Below, piece by piece: positions 46,536 through 58,255 of a DNA stretch of 64,000 nucleotides. The notes under the pieces were generated by a model that saw only the letters and a program-made list of their open reading frames with translations, was not told the DNA's origin and ran no database searches. The stretch's first letter is position 1, and each line of letters starts with the position of its first letter. The stretch is from Zea mays (taxonomy: Eukaryota > Streptophyta > Magnoliopsida > Poales > Poaceae). Location of the stretch: NCBI RefSeq assembly GCF_902167145.1, contig NW_023366871.1, forward strand, positions 62,001 through 126,000, in the 5' to 3' direction. Made by a program: the position numbers and the translations under genes.

Positions 46536-47103
46536 TGATGTAGCTGAGGTGCCCGATCTTTCGGCGAGTAGAGATAATTCCGATTTGGCGGAAGATGACC
46601 CTTGCGATCCGACTACGACGAGCAAGCCCGAGGCGCCAATGCAATCGCTGAACCAACTCCCTGTGGTTACCGACCTTGCTGATGCGAGATCGGCCTGATC
46701 ACGAAGATCGTTTCCTGTGCGCAATCGAAGAACGAACAAGAACAAGATGCGAGCAATCTAATCTATTACTCGAGGGTGGAGTTCTGAATACACGAAGACA
46801 GCGCAGATTTGCGCGTGTTCGAGAGTAGCTAAGGCTAACGTAAAACAAAACTCGAGAATAAAGGAGGCGCAGCTCCTAGATAAATAGAGGGGGCGCAGCC
46901 CCTAGGGGCGGCCAACCCTAGGTCGTCCACTATGGGCCGCAGTTGGGCTGGTCGTCTATTCTTCTGGGCCCTCATTCTTCAGTAGCATGACGAAGTTAAG
47001 ATCTCTGGCACGGGCCCGAGTGATTGGCCCAGCTAATGAAGGAAGTGGCGCTTGATGTGGAGGTGCTGCTGGTGTAGTCGTACTCATAGTGATGTCCTCA
47101 TCA
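46536..47103 (-). repeat. CRM1 (N) 5' LTR
   Basis: 568 bp, from TGATGTAGCTGAGG to GTCCTCATCA. It is followed directly by CAAAC and gag sequence of element O, consistent with N having inserted in O's zinc-knuckle region with a CAAAC target site. Confidence 0.85.
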
Positions 47104-47463
47104 CAAACCCTCTGCAACGATGGCACTGAATATCCCGTGTACGTCCTGTGGAAGAAGCGGCGCCTTTGGCAGGGGGCGCCACTGGCTTGGTCGTCCCTGT
47201 GCGCGATGTAGTGCTAGGCGTAGAAGGTGTAGGGCTGGAAGGAGTTGAGCTGTGTGTTGGACCTCGGTCTGCAAAAGAGTTAGTATATGTCTTTGATCGT
47301 CGTCCTTGCACTTCACGTTCAGCTTTGCAAGCATATTCAAACAATGTTGTTATATCAAAATAATCCTTATAATCAAGTATATCCTGAATTTCCCTGTTCA
47401 AACCACCATGAAAACGCGCCATAGCAGCGTCATCTGACTCAACCAAACCACAACGAAGCATAC
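47104..47463 (-). pseudogene. CRM1 (O) gag fragment, zinc-knuckle side
   Basis: Encodes MLRCGLVESDDAAMARFHGG, the region after the Gag domain, and the start of the zinc knuckle (CHRCRGF). The left edge is N's insertion point; the right edge is D's. O retains the intact CHRC codons that N has lost by a 1-bp deletion. Confidence 0.8.
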
Positions 47464-48025
47464 TGATGAAGCTGAGGTGCCCGATCTTTCGGCGAGTAGA
47501 GATAATTCCGATTTGGCGGAAGATGACCCTTGCGATCCGACTACGACGAGCAAGCCCGAGGCGCCAATGCAATCGCTGAACCAACTCCCTGTGGTTACCG
47601 ACCTTGCTGATGCGAGATCGGCCTGATCACGAAGATCGTTTCCTGTGTGCAATCGAAGGACGAACAAGAACAAGATGCGAGCAATCTAATCTATTACTCG
47701 AGGGTGGAGTTCTGAATACACGAAGACAGCGCAGATTTGCGCGTGTTCGAGAGTAGCTAAGGCTAACGTAAAACAAAACTCGAGAATAAAGGAGGCGCAG
47801 CTCCTGGATAAATAGAGGGGGCGCAGCCCCTAGGGGCGGCCAACCCTAGGTCGTCCACTATGGGCCTCAGTTAGGCTGGTCGTCTATTCTTCTGGGCCCT
47901 CATTCTTCAGTAGCATGACGAAGTTAAGATCTCTGGCACGGGCCCGAGTGATTGGCCCAGCTAATGAAGGAAGTGGCACGGGCTCGAGTGCTGCTGGTGT
48001 CGTACTCATAGTGATGTCCTCATCA
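47464..48025 (-). repeat. CRM1 (D) 3' LTR
   Basis: 562 bp, same length and subtype-specific variants as the 5' LTR at 50396-50957. Left flank is TSD CATAC. Confidence 0.87.
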
Positions 48026-49161
48026 TCCTCCCCTTCTTGAAGTGAAGTCGTCCTCGACGACAACTCCTCATCCTCGGCCATATATGGTTTCAAATCTGCA
48101 ACATTAAAACTAGTGGAAACACCAAATTCCGCAGGCAGGTCAAGGATATAAGCATTATTATTAATCTTTGTTAGCACCTTAAAAGGACCAGCAGCACGAG
48201 GCATTAATTTAGAACGACGCAAAGTAGGAAACCGATCCTTTCTCAAGTGCAACCAAACCATATCACCTGGCTCAAAAGTAACATGTTTTCTTCCTTTACT
48301 ACCAGCAACCTGATTTTTAGCATTAGTAGCAGCAATGTTCTGTTTCGTTTGTTCATGTATGGTAATCATTTGTTCAACATGTGCAGCAGCATCTACATGT
48401 GGGGCGTTCGCAGCATTAAGTGAAATCAAATCAATAGGTGCCCTAGGGATGTAACCATAAACAATCTGGAAAGGGCACATCTTTGTAGAAGAATGCGTGG
48501 CATGATTGTAAGCAAATTCAACATGAGGCAAGCAATCCTCCCAACGTCTCAAATTCTTGTCTAAAACAGCCCTAAGCATGGTAGATAAAGTTCTATTTAC
48601 TACCTCAGTTTGTCCATCAGTCTGAGGGTGACAAGTAGTGCTAAACAACAATTTAGTTCCCAATTTATTCCAAAGAGATCTCCAAAAATGGCTTAGAAAC
48701 TTAGCATCGCGATCAGAGACTATTGTTTTTGGAATACCATGTAAACGAATAATTTCTCTAAAGAACAATTCAGCAACAATGCTAGCATCATCAGTTTTAT
48801 GACAAGGTATAAAGTGAGCCATTTTAGAGAATATTTTAAATTTAATCTTAGAAAATAAGTCATTAGGGGGATGACGAACCACACGACGTGCACGACCACG
48901 GCGATCTCCATCGTCCTGCTCAGTGTCACCGCCGTATTCCTGCTCCATCTTTGTGGTCAATGCATCAAGGCGTGCCAGGATGGTGTCGAGTGTGGTGCGA
49001 GTCGCCGTTTGAGCAAGGTCAAGTTGGTTGAAACGCTCGGTCGTCGAAGTGACCGTTGAATCAAGCCGTTCATGCATCGTTCTAATGTCAGCAGCAAGTC
49101 CATCAACTTGTCCCCTGACTTCCTGCAACTGGGCATCCACCATGTCGTGTGCTCCTGCCAT
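47884..49161 (-). pseudogene. Gag-integrase fusion frame of CRM1 derivative D
   Basis: An open frame of about 425 codons from MAGAHDMVDAQ (ATG 49161; the frame is open further upstream). The N-terminal ~115 residues are Gag (through RRVVRHPPNDLFSKIKFKI). At about 48833 they join in frame to [15 protein letters not shown], followed by the second catalytic Asp (SDRDAKF), the Glu ([12 protein letters not shown]) and the CR motif [16 protein letters not shown]. Protease, RT, RNase H, the integrase zinc finger and the first catalytic Asp are absent. The frame is free of stops, unlike N. A product could not integrate DNA by itself. Confidence 0.8.
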
Positions 49162-50395
49162 AGTTAGCGCAAACACCAAAACACCAAAAGGAGAAAAAAA
49201 ACCAACGACAAAAACAGGGGTGTACTGCTCACAAGGCGCTCACACTAGTGCTGTTATCAAGTTCTTATCCGTTCTTACCAAGCCACAGTGGTGAACTGCA
49301 ACCAACAGGTGGAACCGGTGAAAGATTGGATTAGCGATTGCCTGGAGAAACAGAAACCTTCTCGTCGTAGAAATATGTGGAGTTTTGGGTAGGCTGCACT
49401 CAAGTCAAGGATTAGCACGATCAAACAATAATGCAAAGTTGAATTATAGTGCAAAACACGAAACTATATTGCTGGCCACAGGTGCAAAGGATGGATGGAA
49501 CTAGCAGAATGGCAGTACCGTAAATATTGTACTAGTGATGCCAAAAAGGCACTAGTAGAAATCACAGGTGATTTTGTTTTTCTTTTTTGTATGATTTTTT
49601 TTGATATTTTTCTCAGCACAAGAAGCAACAAGATAGGAGCTACACGAAGTTTCACCTAAAACAGATATCAGATGTGGTCTATGGAAAATCAGGAAGTTCT
49701 CTGAAAAGCGTGCGAGAACTTTGACGGATTTTTTTCTTTATTTTCCTGAATTTTTTTGACAATTTTGCCGAAACCCAAACAGACCGTAGGTGAGTTTGGC
49801 CGGCCTCAGAATGGTGTCAACTAGCTCCTGTAAAAATTTCAGATTTTTTGGACACCCGAGCGAAAAGTTATGCCCGGTTTAAGGAACGTACCTCAAGTTA
49901 TGTTTTCAAACGACCGGGATGAAACAACCGTATCCTTTCTCCTTCGTTGTTTTTTGTTTCTGTTTTTTTTGACGTAACCGAAGGAGAAAAACAAGGAAAC
50001 GATGTTGACTCGGTTTGTTTTTTCTTTTTTTCTGTTTTTTTTTCGTAACCGAAGGAGAAAAACAAGGAAACGGCCGTTGACTCGGTTTGTTTTTTTCTGT
50101 TTTTTTTACGTAACCGAAGGAGAAAAACAAGGAAACGATGTTGACTCGGTTTGTGGCGTGATCAAAGGGTAGATGGTGGCGGCGCTAGGGTTTGAATGGT
50201 GGAAGAACACAATGCAACCAGCAACAAATGACGCGAAAGCACACAAATTCAACAATGCAGATTATTGAAAGAAAGTGCGAGGCTCAAAAGGGTGCTGGGA
50301 TAAGATCTAACCTGAATTTTTTATGTGGTTTTGTGGACTGTAGGAAAAAAAACGCTCGATAAACTCACCGATCAACCTGGAAATCTGATACCAAT
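49162..50395 (-). other. CRM1 (D) 5' leader
   Basis: About 1.2 kb, closely matching N's leader, with the triple 64-bp repeat near 49945-50150 and a PBS at 50381-50395. No gene. Confidence 0.75.
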
Positions 50396-50957
50396 TGATG
50401 AAGCTGAGGTGCCCGATCTTTCGGCGAGTAGAGATAATTCCGATTTGGCGGAAGATGACCCTTGCGATCCGACTACGACGAGCAAGCCCGAGGCGCCAAT
50501 GCAATCGCTGAACCAACTCCCTGTGGTTACCGACCTTGCTGATGCGAGATCGGCCTGATCACGAAGATCGTTTCCTGTGCGCAATCGAAGGACGAACAAG
50601 AACAAGATGCGAGCAATCTAATCTATTACTCGAGGGTGGAGTTCTGAATACACGAAGACAGCGCAGATTTGCGCGTGTTCGAGAGTAGCTAAGGCTAACG
50701 TAAAACAAAACTCGAGAATAAAGGAGGCGCAGCTCCTGGATAAATAGAGGGGGCGCAGCCCCTAGGGGCGGCCAACCCTAGGTCGTCCACTATGGGCCTC
50801 AGTTAGGCTGGTCGTCTATTCTTCTGGGCCCTCATTCTTCAGTAGCATGACGAAGTTAAGATCTCTGGCACGGGCCCGAGTGATTGGCCCAGCTAATGAA
50901 GGAAGTGGCACGGGCTCGAGTGCTGCTGGTGTCGTACTCATAGTGATGTCCTCATCA
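50396..50957 (-). repeat. CRM1 (D) 5' LTR
   Basis: 562 bp; carries the same D-type variants as the 3' LTR. Right flank is TSD CATAC, then O's gag. Confidence 0.87.
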
Positions 50958-50962
50958 CATAC

Positions 50963-51370
50963 CCTTTTGTAACTCCTGGTAATATTCCTCAACAGATAGT
51001 GAACCTTGTTGAAAACGCTGCATTTTGTTAAGCAAATCACGAGCATAATAGGAAGGAACAAATCTGTGGCGCATGGCAGTTTTTAATTGGGTCCAAGTAA
51101 TGACACTGTTAATGGGAAGTTTTTGTTTATACTCACGCCACCAAATTAAAGCAAAATCAGTAAATTCACTAATGGCATCCTTCACTTGGCTATTAGCAGG
51201 AATATCATGGCATGAAAATTTCTGTTCTACCTCCAATTCCCAATCAAGATATGCAGCAGGATCATATTTACCATTAAAAGATGGAATTTTAAATTTAATC
51301 TTAGAAAATAAGTCATTAGGGGGATGACGAACCACACGACGTGCACGACCACGGCGATCTCCATCGTCCA
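50963..51370 (-). pseudogene. CRM1 (O) gag fragment, central Gag domain
   Basis: Encodes the core Gag segment: FSKIKFKIPSFNGKYDPAAY through [18 protein letters not shown] to [11 protein letters not shown]. It is continuous in sense with 47104-47463 once D is removed, and with 58942-59190 once CRM2 is removed. Confidence 0.82.
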
Positions 51371-52300
51371 TGATGAAGACATCCACACTACTGATGCATC
51401 TATACCAATACAAGTACCAATTTCTGGTCCCATTACTCGCGCTCGTGCTCGTCAACTCAACCATCAGGTGATTACACTCTTGAGTTCATGTCCATCATAT
51501 TTAGACCATGGAGACCCGTGCACTCTTGTTTTGCTTAGGAATCAGGGAGAAGACCGAAAGGGAAAAGGATTTGAACATGCTGGATTCGGACTGCAGAAGA
51601 ACACCAACTTGTGACGGTCACCACGGTCAGATGCGGGCTCGGATTGGAATGTTCAAGCACAACATGGAAAGCTTATCAAGTCTACTTTCATATGGATCCG
51701 GAATTATAGTCATATCTGTTCTGAGGCCGCCGTAATCATTGTTTTCTTACCGAGACATTTCCTGCCTTTTCTGCCCATGGTGCTGCGTCACCCTATTTTG
51801 GCCCAATGGGTCGTGTATCAAGTTAGGTCCATTAGGGACGCATCCTAGGGTTGCAGCACGACCCCAATACCCTTGTGGTCGTCCTCCCATGTTTATAAAC
51901 CCCCTAGCCGCCACCAAGAACAGCGGGTTTTGTTTAGATCAAGTTTAGCTCTCGCTACTTGCTTGCAAGCGCGCGTGCTAGTTCAGCCGCCCGTCTTCTT
52001 GTCTTCGGAACCCCACCATATTGTAGTTTGATCTTTAAACCTACATTTAGATCTGGTAATTCAGTACTTGTTCTACTTGTTCTTGCTAGTTCTTCGATTG
52101 CTTGCAGGACGAGTGCCCTAGTGGCCAGGGTGTCACGCTCCACAAGATCGTGACAGCCATAGGAGGTGGTGTATCGGTTGCTAAGGCGCAGCGTCTTTGG
52201 AAGGCTGTAGTCGGGCCGTGAACGTCGTCTCCTCCCCCAATCGAGTTATTCCACACCCTCTCATCGAAAGATCGGGCAATCACCCAACGGGTGCACATCA
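51371..52300 (+). repeat. CRM2 copy 2, 5' LTR
   Basis: 930 bp, TGATGAAGACATCC to GGTGCACATCA. TATA-like TTTATAAA at 51892-51899 is the likely core promoter. Confidence 0.93.
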
Positions 52301-53323
52301 GTTGGTAATCAGAGCAAGGTTTATCGGTGAGAGATTTACTTTTCTTCGCTGTTTTCTTATCTCCTATAGTCCAGAAAAAGCCAAAAAATAGTAGATTAGT
52401 TTTACCGCAATCCTATAAACCATTGAGCATTTACTAGTACTACTTAGTTAGGGCTTGTTGAGTTTTTGGTTGCATCGGTTGTGTCGAGTTGCTGGTCTTA
52501 GTTTATTCCTTTAGAGTTTTGAGTTCTACCACGTTTTGGTCACCACGAAATCCACCATCACCAAAAACATCTCTGGTTCGTTTTTGCCACCACGGATACA
52601 TATCATATCCGATTTGGAAGTTTAAATACAATCTGGAAAGCTTATCTTATCTTCTTTCCAACGGATCTGACCTTATCTCAAAATTCGTTCTGAGCGCTCC
52701 GCAATCATCGTAGAGATTTCTGGACTTTCTATATTAACAAGATTTGTTAAATCTGATTTAAAGGGGTTGTTAGCAATATCTTTATTGTTTGGGTTGTCAT
52801 AGTGAAAAAAAGGGTTTAGGCCCCTGCAAAAAAAAACAGAAGAAGAAGAAAAAAAAAAGAATAGAAAAGAAAAAAAAAGGAAAAGAAGAAGAAGGGGGCT
52901 GAATCTCTAAATCTGTTGTTTCTCTTTGTGCTGTGCTAGTTGTTCTTTTTCAGTGACTACCTTTGTGCCTAGGCTCACGTCTCTAGCCTGGTTTAGCCTA
53001 GGACCAGCACAGTACCACCGTTGAACGATTATTCAGCTTGCTTTTGTAACTAACGTGGTACTAGTGTATTCCTTGCTTCAGCCCACCTACAACTCTACAT
53101 ATTTCGACTACAGTTTGACAGGTCGTGTTGCTGCGGCACCGATACACTTATTCCACGGTTGCAGACTTGTTGGTTGCTGACCCCTCCTGTTGTGCAAGGT
53201 AAGAATTGGTAAGAGCTTGTGTGGCAGGTTGAGAGTGAGCGCCTTGCAGTAGCTACATCCTAATAGTTGTAGAGTTTTTATTCCTTCACGTTTTTTTTTC
53301 TTGTTGCCTCTGTTCGTCTAACC
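52301..53323 (+). other. CRM2 copy 2 5' leader with primer-binding site
   Basis: PBS at 52301-52320 (GTTGGTAATCAGAGCAAGG). The block 52587-52715 is a diverged copy of LTR positions 51619-51746. A purine-rich tract lies near 52828-52899. No coding sequence before the gag ATG at 53324. Confidence 0.77.
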
Positions 53324-56300
53324 ATGGCAGGATTGGAGGTTGATGATGCTTCTCGTAATATGCCACACTCTCCTCGCACCAAGGGTATCATACAACACTT
53401 TGTAAGGCTAGTGAAGACGCACACGGAAGGTCTTGATAATGACATGCAGGTGACGAATGAAAAGATGGGGCAATTGGAGGCCACACAGATCGACACGAAC
53501 ACCAAACTTGCAAATGTGGAAATGACAGTTGCTCATATTGACAAGAGCCTTGTCGCACTCTTGAGGCGGTTTGATGAGATGCATGCTAATATCAATGGTG
53601 GGCGTGATGAGGGCGCCGAAGGTAACTGGGATGACTATGTTGCTGATACTGAACAAGATGACCAAGAAGCACCTAATCGCCGGCGACTACGTACTAACCG
53701 TAGAGGTATGGGTGGTTTTCACCGACGTGAGGTACATGGTAATGATGATGCTTTTAGTAAGGTTAAATTTAAAATACCTCCTTTTGATGGTAAATATGAC
53801 CCTGATGCTTACATTACTTGGGAGATTGCGGTTGATCAAAAGTTTGCATGCCATGAATTTCCTGAGAATGCGCGGGTTAGAGCTGCTACTAGTGAGTTTA
53901 CTGAATTTGCTTCTGTTTGGTGGATAGAACATGGTAAGAAGAATCCTAATAACATGCCACAAACTTGGGATGCGTTGAAACGGGTCATGCGGGCTAGATT
54001 TGTTCCTTCTTATTATGCACGTGATATGTTAAACAAGTTGCAACAATTGAGACAGGGTACTAAAAGTGTAGAAGAATATTATCAGGAATTACAAATGGGT
54101 ATGCTGCGTTGTAACATAGAGGAGGGTGAGGAATCTGCTATGGCTAGATTTTTGGGCGGGTTAAATAGGGAAATTCAGGACATCCTTGCTTATAAAGATT
54201 ATGCTAATGTAACCCGATTGTTTCATCTTGCTTGCAAAGCTGAAAGGGAAGTGCAGGGACGACGTGCTAGTGCAAGGTCTAATGTTTCTGCAGGAAAATC
54301 TACACCATGGCAACAGCGCACGACTACATCCATGACCGGCCGTACACTAGCACCAACTCCCTCGCCAAGTCGACCAGCACCCCCGCCTTCCTCCAGCGAC
54401 AAACCACGTGCATCTTCCACAAATTCAGCAACCAAATCTGCCCAGAAACCCGCAGGTAGTGCCTCTTCAGTAGCTTCCACAGGTAGAACAAGAGATGTTC
54501 TGTGTTATCGATGCAAGGGCTATGGACACGTGCAGCGTTATTGTCCTAATCAACGTGTTTTGGTGGTAAAAGACGATGGTGGGTATTCCTCTGCTAGTGA
54601 TTTGGATGAAGCTACACTTGCTTTGCTTGCGGCTGATGATGTAGGCACTAAGGAACCACCCGAAGAACAGATTGGTGCAGATGATGCAGAGCATTATGAG
54701 AGCCTCATTGTACAGCGTGTGCTTAGTGCACAAATGGAGAAGGCAGAGCAGAATCAGCGACATACGTTGTTTCAAACAAAGTGTGTCATTAAGGAGCGTT
54801 CATGTCGTTTGATCATTGATGGAGGTAGCTGCAACAACTTGGCTAGCAGCGACATGGTGGAGAAGCTTGCACTTACGACCAAACCGCACCCGCATCCATA
54901 TCACATTCAATGGCTCAACAATAGTGGTAAGGTCAAGGTAACCAAGCTGGTACGAATTAATTTTGCTATTGGTTCATATCGTGATGTTGTTGACTGTGAT
55001 GTTGTGCCTATGGATGCTTGTAATATTCTGCTAGGTAGACCATGGCAATTTGATTCAGATTGTATGCATCATGGTAGATCAAATCAATATTCTCTCATAT
55101 ACCATGATAAGAAAATTATTTTGCTTCCCATGTCCCCTGAGGCTATTGTGCGTGATGATGTTGCTAAAGCTACCAAAGCTAAAACTGAGAACAACAAGAA
55201 TATTAAAGTTGTTGGTAATAACAAAGATGGGATAAAATTGAAAGGACATTGCTTGCTTGCAACAAAAACTGATGTTAATGAATTATTTGCTTCCACTACT
55301 GTTGCCTACGCCTTGGTATGCAAGGATGCTTTGATTTCAATTCAAGATATGCAGCATTCTTTGCCTCCTGTTATTACTAACATTTTGCAGGAGTATTCTG
55401 ATGTATTTCCAAGTGAGATACCAGAGGGGCTGCCACCTATACGAGGGATTGAGCACCAAATTGATCTTATCCCTGGTGCATCTTTGCCGAATCGTGCGCC
55501 ATATAGGACAAATCCAGAGGAAACAAAAGAAATTCAGCGACAAGTGCAAGAACTACTCGACAAAGGTTACGTGCGTGAGTCTCTTAGTCCGTGTGCTGTT
55601 CCGGTTATTTTAGTGCCTAAAAAAGATGGAACATGGCGTATGTGTGTTGATTGTAGGGCTATTAATAATATCACGATACGTTATCGACACCCTATTCCAC
55701 GTTTAGATGATATGCTTGATGAATTGAGTGGTGCCATTGTCTTTTCTAAAGTTGATTTGCGTAGTGGGTACCACCAGATTCGTATGAAATTGGGAGATGA
55801 ATGGAAAACTGCTTTCAAAACTAAGTTCGGATTGTATGAGTGGTTAGTCATGCCTTTTGGGTTAACTAATGCACCTAGCACTTTCATGAGATTAATGAAC
55901 GAGGTTTTGCGTGCCTTCATTGGAAAATTTGTGGTAGTATACTTTGATGACATATTAATCTACAGCAAATCTATGGATGAACATGTTGATCACATGCGTG
56001 CTGTTTTTAATGCTTTACGAGATGCACGTTTATTTGGTAACCTTGAGAAGTGCACATTTTGCACCGATCGAGTTTCGTTTCTTGGTTATGTTGTGACTCC
56101 ACAGGGAATTGAGGTTGATCAAGCCAAGGTAGAAGCGATACATGGATGGCCTATGCCAAAGACTATCACACAGGTGCGGAGTTTCCTAGGACTTGCTGGC
56201 TTCTATCGCCGTTTTGTGAAGGACTTTAGCACCATTGCTGCACCTTTGAATGAGCTTACGAAGAAGGGAGTGCATTTTAGTTGGGGCAAAGTACAAGAGC

Positions 56301-58255
56301 ACGCTTTCAACGTGCTGAAAGATAAGTTGACACATGCACCTCTCCTCCAACTTCCTGATTTTAATAAGACTTTTGAGCTTGAATGTGATGCTAGTGGAAT
56401 TGGATTGGGTGGTGTTTTGTTACAAGAAGGCAAACCTGTTGCATATTTTAGTGAAAAATTGAGTGGGTCTGTTCTAAATTATTCTACTTATGATAAGGAA
56501 TTATATGCTCTTGTGCGAACATTAGAAACATGGCAGCATTATTTGTGGCCCAAAGAGTTTGTTATTCATTCTGATCATGAATCTTTGAAACATATTCGTA
56601 GTCAAGGAAAACTGAACCGTAGACATGCTAAGTGGGTTGAATTTATCGAATCGTTTCCTTATGTTATTAAGCACAAGAAAGGAAAAGAGAATATCATTGC
56701 TGACGCTTTGTCTAGGAGATATACTTTGCTGAATCAACTTGACTACAAAATCTTTGGATTAGAGACGATTAAAGACCAATATGTTCATGATGCTGATTTT
56801 AAAGATGTGTTGCTGCATTGTAAAGATGGGAAAGGATGGAACAAATATATCGTTAGTGATGGGTTTGTGTTTAGAGCTAACAAGCTATGCATTCCAGCTA
56901 GCTCCGTTCGTTTGTTGTTGTTACAGGAAGCACATGGAGGTGGCTTAATGGGACATTTTGGAGCAAAGAAAACGGAGGACATACTTGCTGGTCATTTCTT
57001 TTGGCCCAAGATGAGAAGAGATGTGGTGAGATTGGTTGCTCGTTGCACGACATGCCAAAAGGCGAAGTCACGGTTAAATCCACACGGTTTGTATTTGCCT
57101 CTACCCGTTCCTAGTGCTCCTTGGGAAGATATTTCTATGGATTTTGTGCTGGGATTGCCTAGGACTAGGAAGGGACGTGATAGTGTGTTTGTGGTTGTTG
57201 ATAGATTTTCTAAGATGGCACATTTCATACCATGTCATAAAACTGACGATGCTACTCATATTGCTGATTTGTTCTTTCGTGAAATTGTTCGCTTGCATGG
57301 TGTGCCCAACACAATCGTTTCTGATCGTGATGCTAAATTTCTTAGTCATTTTTGGAGGACTTTGTGGGCAAAATTGGGGACTAAGCTTTTATTTTCTACT
57401 ACATGTCATCCTCAAACTGATGGTCAAACTGAAGTTGTGAATAGAACTTTGTCTACTATGTTAAGGGCAGTTCTAAAGAAGAATATTAAGATGTGGGAGG
57501 ACTGTTTGCCTCATATTGAATTTGCTTATAATCGATCATTGCATTCTACTACAAAGATGTGCCCATTTCAGATTGTATATGGTTTGTTACCTCGTGCTCC
57601 TATTGATTTAATGCCTTTGCCATCTTCTGAAAAACTAAATTTTGATGCTACTAGGCGTGCTGAATTGATGTTAAAACTGCACGAAACTACTAAAGAAAAC
57701 ATAGAGCGTATGAATGCTAGATATAAGTTTGCTAGTGATAAAGGTAGAAAGGAAATAAATTTTGAACCTGGAGATTTAGTTTGGTTGCATTTGAGAAAGG
57801 AAAGGTTTCCTGAATTACGAAAATCTAAATTGTTGCCTCGAGCCGATGGACCGTTTAAAGTGCTAGAGAAAATTAACGACAATGCATATAGGCTAGATCT
57901 GCCTGCAGACTTTGGGGTTAGCCCCACATTTAACATTGCAGATTTAAAGCCCTACTTGGGAGAGGAAGTTGAGCTTGAGTCGAGGACGACTCAAATGCAA
58001 GAAGGGGAGAATGATGAAGACATCCACACTACTGATGCATCTATACCAATACAAGTACCAATTTCTGGTCCCATTACTCGCGCTCGTGCTCGTCAACTCA
58101 ACCATCAGGTGATTACACTCTTGAGTTCATGTCCATCATATTTAGACCATGGAGACCCGTGCACTCTTGTTTTGCTTAGGAATCAGGGAGAAGACCGAAA
58201 GGGAAAAGGATTTGAACATGCTGGATTCGGACTGCAGAAGAACACCAACTTGTGA
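53324..58255 (+). CDS. gag-pol: CRM2 Gag-Pol polyprotein (copy 2)
   Basis: 1,643 codons, no stop or frameshift. Same domain order as copy 1: Gag, zinc knuckle C394/C397/H402/C407, protease D499-G-G, RT YFDD 873-876 (nt 55940-55951), RNase H D1022, integrase zinc finger H1204/H1211/C1241/C1244, catalytic D1273, D1334, E1370, CR motif from about 1582. The coding region enters the 3' LTR at 58012 and ends at TGA 58253-58255. One odd residue: the zinc knuckle reads RYC at 405-407, where copy 1 and CRM1 have the conserved RDC. Start chosen at MAGLEVDD because CRM1 Gag also starts MAG. Confidence 0.95.
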   Translation: MAGLEVDDASRNMPHSPRTKGIIQHFVRLVKTHTEGLDNDMQVTNEKMGQLEATQIDTNTKLANVEMTVAHIDKSLVALLRRFDEMHANINGGRDEGAEGNWDDYVADTEQDDQEAPNRRRLRTNRRGMGGFHRREVHGNDDAFSKVKFKIPPFDGKYDPDAYITWEIAVDQKFACHEFPENARVRAATSEFTEFASVWWIEHGKKNPNNMPQTWDALKRVMRARFVPSYYARDMLNKLQQLRQGTKSVEEYYQELQMGMLRCNIEEGEESAMARFLGGLNREIQDILAYKDYANVTRLFHLACKAEREVQGRRASARSNVSAGKSTPWQQRTTTSMTGRTLAPTPSPSRPAPPPSSSDKPRASSTNSATKSAQKPAGSASSVASTGRTRDVLCYRCKGYGHVQRYCPNQRVLVVKDDGGYSSASDLDEATLALLAADDVGTKEPPEEQIGADDAEHYESLIVQRVLSAQMEKAEQNQRHTLFQTKCVIKERSCRLIIDGGSCNNLASSDMVEKLALTTKPHPHPYHIQWLNNSGKVKVTKLVRINFAIGSYRDVVDCDVVPMDACNILLGRPWQFDSDCMHHGRSNQYSLIYHDKKIILLPMSPEAIVRDDVAKATKAKTENNKNIKVVGNNKDGIKLKGHCLLATKTDVNELFASTTVAYALVCKDALISIQDMQHSLPPVITNILQEYSDVFPSEIPEGLPPIRGIEHQIDLIPGASLPNRAPYRTNPEETKEIQRQVQELLDKGYVRESLSPCAVPVILVPKKDGTWRMCVDCRAINNITIRYRHPIPRLDDMLDELSGAIVFSKVDLRSGYHQIRMKLGDEWKTAFKTKFGLYEWLVMPFGLTNAPSTFMRLMNEVLRAFIGKFVVVYFDDILIYSKSMDEHVDHMRAVFNALRDARLFGNLEKCTFCTDRVSFLGYVVTPQGIEVDQAKVEAIHGWPMPKTITQVRSFLGLAGFYRRFVKDFSTIAAPLNELTKKGVHFSWGKVQEHAFNVLKDKLTHAPLLQLPDFNKTFELECDASGIGLGGVLLQEGKPVAYFSEKLSGSVLNYSTYDKELYALVRTLETWQHYLWPKEFVIHSDHESLKHIRSQGKLNRRHAKWVEFIESFPYVIKHKKGKENIIADALSRRYTLLNQLDYKIFGLETIKDQYVHDADFKDVLLHCKDGKGWNKYIVSDGFVFRANKLCIPASSVRLLLLQEAHGGGLMGHFGAKKTEDILAGHFFWPKMRRDVVRLVARCTTCQKAKSRLNPHGLYLPLPVPSAPWEDISMDFVLGLPRTRKGRDSVFVVVDRFSKMAHFIPCHKTDDATHIADLFFREIVRLHGVPNTIVSDRDAKFLSHFWRTLWAKLGTKLLFSTTCHPQTDGQTEVVNRTLSTMLRAVLKKNIKMWEDCLPHIEFAYNRSLHSTTKMCPFQIVYGLLPRAPIDLMPLPSSEKLNFDATRRAELMLKLHETTKENIERMNARYKFASDKGRKEINFEPGDLVWLHLRKERFPELRKSKLLPRADGPFKVLEKINDNAYRLDLPADFGVSPTFNIADLKPYLGEEVELESRTTQMQEGENDEDIHTTDASIPIQVPISGPITRARARQLNHQVITLLSSCPSYLDHGDPCTLVLLRNQGEDRKGKGFEHAGFGLQKNTNL
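57998..58011 (+). other. CRM2 copy 2 polypurine tract
   Basis: CAAGAAGGGGAGAA immediately before the 3' LTR, inside the coding frame. Confidence 0.75.

Larger units (their letters stand above)
47464..50957 (-). mobile_element. CRM1 deletion derivative (D)
   Basis: 3,494 bp with two 562-bp LTRs (47464-48025 and 50396-50957). TSD CATAC lies at 47459-47463 and 50958-50962; removing D rejoins O's gag. Its LTRs share features not seen in N or O: TGATGAAGCTGAGG, and GGCACGGGCTCGAGTGCTGC in place of the GATGTGGAGG segment. The internal region lacks everything from mid-gag to the integrase core. Confidence 0.88.

Noticed and set aside
40250..47103. N as an ordinary complete CRM1 insertion in CentC
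   Set aside because: Its flanks (GTTCC and CAAAC) do not form a TSD, and the right flank is CRM1 gag, not CentC.
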